Positions 59,723 through 64,000 of a DNA stretch of 64,000 nucleotides are shown piece by piece. The translations under genes and the position numbers were made by a program. Every line of letters starts with the position of its first letter. The stretch's first letter is position 1. The stretch comes from an uncultured Christensenellaceae bacterium (lineage in GTDB: Bacteria; Bacillota; Clostridia; Christensenellales; CAG-314), in the NCBI GenBank assembly GCA_910586625.1, contig CAJUIZ010000010.1, positions 1 to 64,000 of the forward strand, written 5' to 3'. The notes under the pieces are model-generated. The model did no database searches. It worked only from the letters and a program-made list of their open reading frames with translations, and was not told the DNA's origin.

Positions 59723-61543
59723 TTATTCTTGTGCAGCGACGCGGCGCGACTTTATCCAAACGTACGTATTATTTCCGCCGCTTTCGTTGCGGAAAGTTTC
59801 TTTTAGCATAACCGCGACTTTTTCGGCATTTGCAATATCGTCCGCCAACAACGCTTCATAAACGGGCTCTTTACCGTTAAGCGGATATCTGCTCCACCCG
59901 TTAACGTCGGCAAAAATCGCTTCACTTATTTTAGCGTATACAAAAGATTCGTTAAAAATAATATTTACGCTTTCGGGAATTTCCACCGCCGACGCCAAAA
60001 TGCTGCCGTCAAACGCGTCAGAGCCTATCTGCTCCACCGAATAAGCTCTGCCGTTAACCGTTACTGCGGACGGAACGGTTACTTTTCCGCTTGCTTTAAC
60101 GCCGATTAAAGATAACGCGTTATACCCGCACACTGCAAAGGTCAAATTATTATCGGTAAAACGCTCGCCGATTTCGTACGCGTTGGCGTTGTCGTATTCC
60201 GCAGTTGCCCTTTGCGGTAAGCCGTACAGATAATTGAGTCCCGTTTGCCCGTCGCCAATCGTATGGTCCTGCAAAAACTGTTCGTCCGTTTTACAAGCGT
60301 AATCATAAATTACTCCGCCCGGCATGTTAGGCTGATCGTCCCAAGTAACGTCGTACCAATACCACTCGTTTGCCAATTGCACCATATTCCAAGCATGCCC
60401 CACTCCGCGGCTGCTGCCGGTAACGTAAATATTGGGAACATTACATACGTTAAGCAACAACTGGTATGCCTTGGCATAGCTTTCGCACACGGCGAAGTTC
60501 TTCAACAACGCTCCTTCCACCGTATGCGCCCATTGCTCTTTTATCGGCGTTTCGCCGTCCGACTCGTAAGCGTAATCGACATTGTCCGTCAACGCGTCGT
60601 GAAGAGCCAACGCCTTGTGATACGCGTCCGTCTCATCCGCCAATACGTCAGTATAACCGCGTATTGCGTCATAAAGCTTTTCGTTATAATCCAAACGATA
60701 GCTGCCGTCGGCAAACAAAGAATTTACATGTAACGAAACGGAAGTTACTTTGCCGTTTACAGACGCATAAGACACCTGATTGGTAAGCCAATAATACAAC
60801 GGATTATCGTTTCGGTAGGTGGATATCACTTCCGCCGCTTGATCATCCGTAATACCGTTTAGTGCAAGCTGCGGCAAGGTATAATACTTGTCCGCACCGC
60901 TAAGCACAATCACGAATACGTATTGCGCGTCGTCGTGCGCTGCCGTTACCTGCAAGTCTATTTCGTCGTAAAAAGCTTGCAGATTGTCACCGTTATCCAA
61001 CGTCCCCAAATATTCGTATCCGTAACGCGAATTGCATATTGTCTTGTAGTCGACGGAATAATCGCACACGTTACAGATTGAATCCTGCATTTCGTGTTCG
61101 TTGCGATTATATTTGTAACCGCATACGTCGCACGACTTATAATGTACGTTACGGTCGTAACGCCACTTGTCCGATTGGTGCGGCAGACGTTCGCCGTTAG
61201 GCTCGGAGCATACGGAACACACCTGTTGATGGCCCTGTTCGTTCTTATCCGTAACGAACGCATGTCCGCTTGTTTCATCGAAACCGACCAGTTCCGTTTC
61301 GCCCTTTTCGTCGGAATAACATTTGCCGCATTCGGAGCATTTCCAGTACTCTGCCGATTCCCTTCCCGAACAAACGGAATTATCCAACGTCTTTAACTCT
61401 AACGAGTGAACGTGCGCAGGTTCTTCGCCTTCGGGCGGTGTACTCGGTCCGAATATGAGATCCAATATGTAGTCGCAAGACGCATAAACAGCGCATGAAA
61501 ATATCAATGCGATTATAAGTACTGCGGTGAATAGTTTTTTCAT
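59723..61543 (-). CDS. Secreted transglutaminase-like protein with Cys-rich and leucine-rich-type repeats, 606 aa
   Basis: Signal peptide (FTAVLIIALIFSCAVYASC, possible lipobox). Residues about 45-165 hold four CxxC units (CSECGKCY, CSVCSEP, CDVCGYKY, CNVCDY) that may bind zinc. The transglutaminase-like core has Cys in FAVCESYAKAYQ, His in GVGHAWNMV and Asp in YWYDVTWDD. The C-terminal 110 residues resemble a BspA-type leucine-rich repeat (IGSDAFDG ... VEIPESV). Such proteins act on or bind the cell surface; whether it is a protease, cross-linker or inactive is unknown. Confidence 0.87.
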   Translation of the reverse strand: MKKLFTAVLIIALIFSCAVYASCDYILDLIFGPSTPPEGEEPAHVHSLELKTLDNSVCSGRESAEYWKCSECGKCYSDEKGETELVGFDETSGHAFVTDKNEQGHQQVCSVCSEPNGERLPHQSDKWRYDRNVHYKSCDVCGYKYNRNEHEMQDSICNVCDYSVDYKTICNSRYGYEYLGTLDNGDNLQAFYDEIDLQVTAAHDDAQYVFVIVLSGADKYYTLPQLALNGITDDQAAEVISTYRNDNPLYYWLTNQVSYASVNGKVTSVSLHVNSLFADGSYRLDYNEKLYDAIRGYTDVLADETDAYHKALALHDALTDNVDYAYESDGETPIKEQWAHTVEGALLKNFAVCESYAKAYQLLLNVCNVPNIYVTGSSRGVGHAWNMVQLANEWYWYDVTWDDQPNMPGGVIYDYACKTDEQFLQDHTIGDGQTGLNYLYGLPQRATAEYDNANAYEIGERFTDNNLTFAVCGYNALSLIGVKASGKVTVPSAVTVNGRAYSVEQIGSDAFDGSILASAVEIPESVNIIFNESFVYAKISEAIFADVNGWSRYPLNGKEPVYEALLADDIANAEKVAVMLKETFRNESGGNNTYVWIKSRRVAAQE

Positions 61544-62118
61544 AGTATCAGTTTAACATAAGTTGAAAATATTGGCAATAATTTTGCTTTCGTCCGCGCG
61601 CCATTAAACAACCGTTCTTTGTTCGAGATAACCCATCGAAATACCCCAAAACATAACGCGCTATATACTAAACGCCGTTAGCTGTAAAAATGTTTCATTT
61701 ATTCAAGTACTATTATCTTATGCAACGGTTGTTCGCGAGTATTTACACATAATTTCTTGATTGCCTAATTTTCGCATTTCGAAATCCGCAACGGAGTTCA
61801 TACGCAATTCAAAGCTAATTTCGCAGTTAAAATTTCTGCCCACGTCAGTACAATTAATATTGCGCAGCTTCTTACCGAAAAATCAAACATAAAAAAAATT
61901 TGCGTGTTACGCAATAAACTGACGTATCTCGCTGTTTATTATATACGCGGTAACTTGTATAAAATCTGCGCCGCATGCGCACAATAGGTAAATTACCTAA
62001 CCTGTGTATGGAAAACGGACAAAAAGCAAAGTTGTTTTAAGCAAACGCCGTTATAATGGAGACATACAATGGTAATTGGCAAGTACCCCCCCACCGACAA
62101 AAGAAAACAGGAGTTAAT
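61544..62118. other. Non-coding AT-rich region
   Basis: About 570 bases without a convincing gene. Only AACAACCGTT near 61608 and its inverse AACGGTTGTT near 61722 stand out, too far apart to be an obvious terminator. Confidence 0.4.
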
Positions 62119-62700
62119 ATGAGCGAAAAGAAAATCGACCGCAGAGTCATTAAAACCAAAAGAGCCATTAGGAACGCGTTTATTACTCTTATGGCGCAAA
62201 AAGACGTAAACGACATATCCATAAAAGATATTGCCGACGTAGCCGACGTAGACAGAAAAACCGTATACAACTACTACAACGGTATTTACGAAATACGCGA
62301 AGAACTTGAAAACGATTTAATCGTATTGTGGAAAGAAGCGATAGACAAGCTCGATTTCGAAAAAAACATATCCAATCCGCAGCAAATATTCGCAACCTTA
62401 ACAGAAATACTTAACGGCAACTTGGATTTATACAGCAGTCTGATGAAGCTGGAATCCAAATCTATGGTAATACGCAAGCTTGCGCGGGCGCTTACGGAAG
62501 TAGTCCGCGAAGGACTTACAAACAATCCGTCAATTTGCGGCGATATAAAAAAGTTGGATGTTGCCGCGCAGTTTATTACGGGCGGAATGCTGTCCACTTA
62601 TCAGTACTGGTTCAATTCCGACAGGTCACTGCCGCTGGAAGAGCTGTCTCGGGAAATCGGCAACGTAGTTCTGTACGGAATAAAATGCTTGGAAAAATAA
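62119..62700 (+). CDS. TetR/AcrR family regulator, 193 aa
   Basis: N-terminal TetR helix-turn-helix (TKRAIRNAFITLMAQKDVNDISIKDIADVADVDRKTVYNYYNGI, about residues 10-53), followed by an all-helical ligand or dimer domain. The form is close to the TetR_C_33-type proteins of Clostridia. ATG at 62119 has ACAGGAG; the frame from 62056 lacks a signal. It lies just upstream of a TerB-like gene, probably one unit. Ligand unknown. Confidence 0.9.
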   Translation: MSEKKIDRRVIKTKRAIRNAFITLMAQKDVNDISIKDIADVADVDRKTVYNYYNGIYEIREELENDLIVLWKEAIDKLDFEKNISNPQQIFATLTEILNGNLDLYSSLMKLESKSMVIRKLARALTEVVREGLTNNPSICGDIKKLDVAAQFITGGMLSTYQYWFNSDRSLPLEELSREIGNVVLYGIKCLEK

Positions 62701-62719
62701 CGTGCAATAGGTGTATACA

Positions 62720-63172
62720 ATGAGTAACTTTAATCAAATTTGCAAAGAATTCGAGCAACTGGACGTATCGAATTACGGAGTTATTCTCGCAGAAAAGTCA
62801 CTAAAAATACTTCCTGCATTAAAGAAAATTTCCAACGACGGACTTACCGGCGCGTCCGTTTACGCGACTTTTATTTTGGGAGCTATAGTAGCCGACGGCA
62901 AGGTCTCCGAAGAAGAATACCTACTGTGCTACCCGCTGCTTCGTGTTTTCTTCGGTGAAGAAATCAACTACGAATATGTAAAAAACACAGCGAAACTGTT
63001 AAAGCCGCAAAGCCGCGAGCTTAAAAAGTGCGTAGACGGTATGGTAGATTTACTCGGACAAATATCCGAAGACCTGAAAAACGACGTAATCGTCGTATGT
63101 ATGATGATTTGCGCTGTAGACGGCAAAATCTCGTTAAAAGAAAAAAACTGGATTAAGCAATTGATAAAATAA
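62720..63172 (+). CDS. TerB-like helical protein, 150 aa
   Basis: TerB-type fold with two acidic loops, VADGKVSEEEYLL and AVDGKISLKEKNWI, placed as in the TerB/DjlA family where they bind metal. Despite the tellurite name most members have no proven role. AGGTG site before the ATG at 62720, 19 bases after the TetR gene. Confidence 0.78.
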   Translation: MSNFNQICKEFEQLDVSNYGVILAEKSLKILPALKKISNDGLTGASVYATFILGAIVADGKVSEEEYLLCYPLLRVFFGEEINYEYVKNTAKLLKPQSRELKKCVDGMVDLLGQISEDLKNDVIVVCMMICAVDGKISLKEKNWIKQLIK

Positions 63173-63249
63173 CGAAAAAAGTATTAAGCGTAAAGTTACA
63201 TAATACGGCAAAAAGCGGTCGGACCAACGAAGTCCCACCGCTTTTTACA

Positions 63250-64000
63250 TTATATTCGCCTAAGCAACGCCTGCGCCTGACAAGCGATTCCGTCTCCGTT
63301 GCCTAACGCGCCCAACCGTTCGGTCGTAGTCGCAGACAAATTAACACAGCTTGCGTCCGTTTGCAATACTTTTGCCAAGCTTGCCGACATTTCGTCGAGA
63401 TACGGAGCCAATTTAGGCTGCTGGCAGATTACCACTGCGGAAACGTTTACCACCGAGTAACCGTTGCTTTTCGCCTTGTCTACGCATTGTTTCAACAGTT
63501 CCATGCTGTTCGCGCCCTTATACTTCGGATCTGTATCGGGAAACTGCCAACCAATGTCCTTGTTGCCCGAAGCGGACAGCACCGCGTCGCACAATGCGTG
63601 ACACAGTACGTCCGCGTCGGAATGTCCTGCGAGCTTTTGGGTAAACGGCACTTTTACACCGCCGAGCAGCACTCCGTAGCCGGAAGTAAACGCGTGAACA
63701 TCGAAGCCTGCGCCTATACGAAAATCAGCTATATCTTCGGGATAGGTAATCTTGATATTGCCGCGTTCGCCGTCAACGAAACGAACGTCGCCGTAAGCGT
63801 CGACAAAAAGCGAGCTTTCGTCGGGGTAGTCGTACTTCGCATTGTCAAACGCGTTCTTTAATTTGGCGTAACCGAAAACCTGCGGAGTTTGTACACGCAA
63901 AAGAGTATCACGATCGGCCTTTAACAATTTGCCGTCGCACTTTTGCCATACCGTATCGGTAACAGATAAACATGGAACCGCGCTGCCGTGACGTTCGCAC
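63250..64000 (-). CDS. ispDF: Bifunctional isoprenoid enzyme IspDF, partial (N-terminus outside window)
   Basis: Two fused steps of the non-mevalonate isoprenoid pathway. Upstream part: the end of the IspD cytidylyltransferase (HGSAVPCLSVTDTVWQ, LRVQTPQVFGYAKLKNAF, DESSLFVDAYG). Then IspF with metal-binding GAGFDVHAF, AGHSDADVLCHALCDA and the closing LSATTTERLGALGNGDGIACQA. The frame is open to the window end, so about half of IspD is missing. Fusion of the two is known in several bacterial lineages; the enzyme IspE lies outside this window. Confidence 0.94.
   Translation of the reverse strand, partial: CERHGSAVPCLSVTDTVWQKCDGKLLKADRDTLLRVQTPQVFGYAKLKNAFDNAKYDYPDESSLFVDAYGDVRFVDGERGNIKITYPEDIADFRIGAGFDVHAFTSGYGVLLGGVKVPFTQKLAGHSDADVLCHALCDAVLSASGNKDIGWQFPDTDPKYKGANSMELLKQCVDKAKSNGYSVVNVSAVVICQQPKLAPYLDEMSASLAKVLQTDASCVNLSATTTERLGALGNGDGIACQAQALLRRI

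Noticed and set aside
1..64000. CRISPR arrays, tRNA or rRNA genes
   Set aside because: No regularly spaced repeats were seen by eye, and no tRNA-like or rRNA sequence other than the tRNA-like part of tmRNA was recognised.

Overview
The window reads as the chromosome of an uncultured anaerobic member of the Clostridia (Bacillota). Pointers are strong Shine-Dalgarno sites, UAA/UGA/UAG stops with standard code, a tsaE-tsaB-rimI operon, an ECF riboflavin transporter under an FMN riboswitch, a pgk-tpiA-gpmI glycolytic block, pyruvate phosphate dikinase, an RsgI-like anti-sigma factor with its sigma factor, and an Lsa-type ABC-F gene behind an attenuator. This assignment is an inference from gene families; no rRNA or tRNA gene is present to anchor it.

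Layout. 1-1.5 kb: end of an ABC-2 exporter operon and a decayed remnant. 1.6-5 kb: cell-wall genes (D-Ala-D-Ala ligase, a membrane-anchored Mur ligase, an alpha/beta hydrolase). 5-6.6 kb: rimI, tsaB, tsaE. 6.7-7.9 kb: ribU with its riboswitch. 8.1-20.8 kb: a compact integrated element, read here as an inovirus-like (filamentous-phage-like) provirus. 20.9-24.6 kb: an Ytr-type ABC operon with its GntR regulator, then an ABC-F gene with a short-ORF/attenuator leader. 24.6-27.2 kb: pfkA and a GH20 hexosaminidase. 27.3-33.1 kb: a polyamine ABC operon (regulator-potA-B-C-D). 33.5-36.5 kb: two small unknown genes and a GH2 glycosidase. 36.7-42.6 kb: a membrane protein, sigma/anti-sigma pair, rsmI, trmN6-like, a small unknown protein, ferredoxin. 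42.8-46.7 kb: glycolysis. 46.9-53.2 kb: glycosyltransferase, ferritin-like protein, two XRE-type genes, ppdK. 53.4-58.8 kb: accessory genes including a recombinant gene fragment and a LytTR-DUF3021 pair. 59.0-59.4 kb: tmRNA. 59.7-64 kb: secreted transglutaminase-like protein, TetR and TerB-like genes, and a bifunctional ispDF that runs off the window.

The provirus is the main point of interest. All of its protein genes lie on the minus strand. In transcription order they are small early genes, a SprT-like protein, a possible ssDNA-binding protein, three small proteins, three membrane-anchored extracellular proteins, a basic protein, a 30-residue membrane peptide, a Zot/pI-like assembly ATPase with several N-terminal membrane segments, an HUH rolling-circle Rep, and an IS30-type DDE transposase. 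A 15-bp direct repeat brackets it. Four copies of an 18-bp palindrome mark its module boundaries, one 120-134 bp non-coding leader is present twice, a large two-part hairpin follows rep, and a plus-strand small RNA has a promoter interleaved with the opposing promoter of the assembly-ATPase genes. An IS30-type transposase used by a filamentous phage is known from Spiroplasma plectroviruses; the assignment here is inference.

A second pattern is that at least four chromosomal genes (tsaE, trmN6-like, an MFS gene, a LytTR gene) have a near-consensus promoter whose -10 box ends only 6-8 bases before the ATG, predicting leaderless mRNAs.
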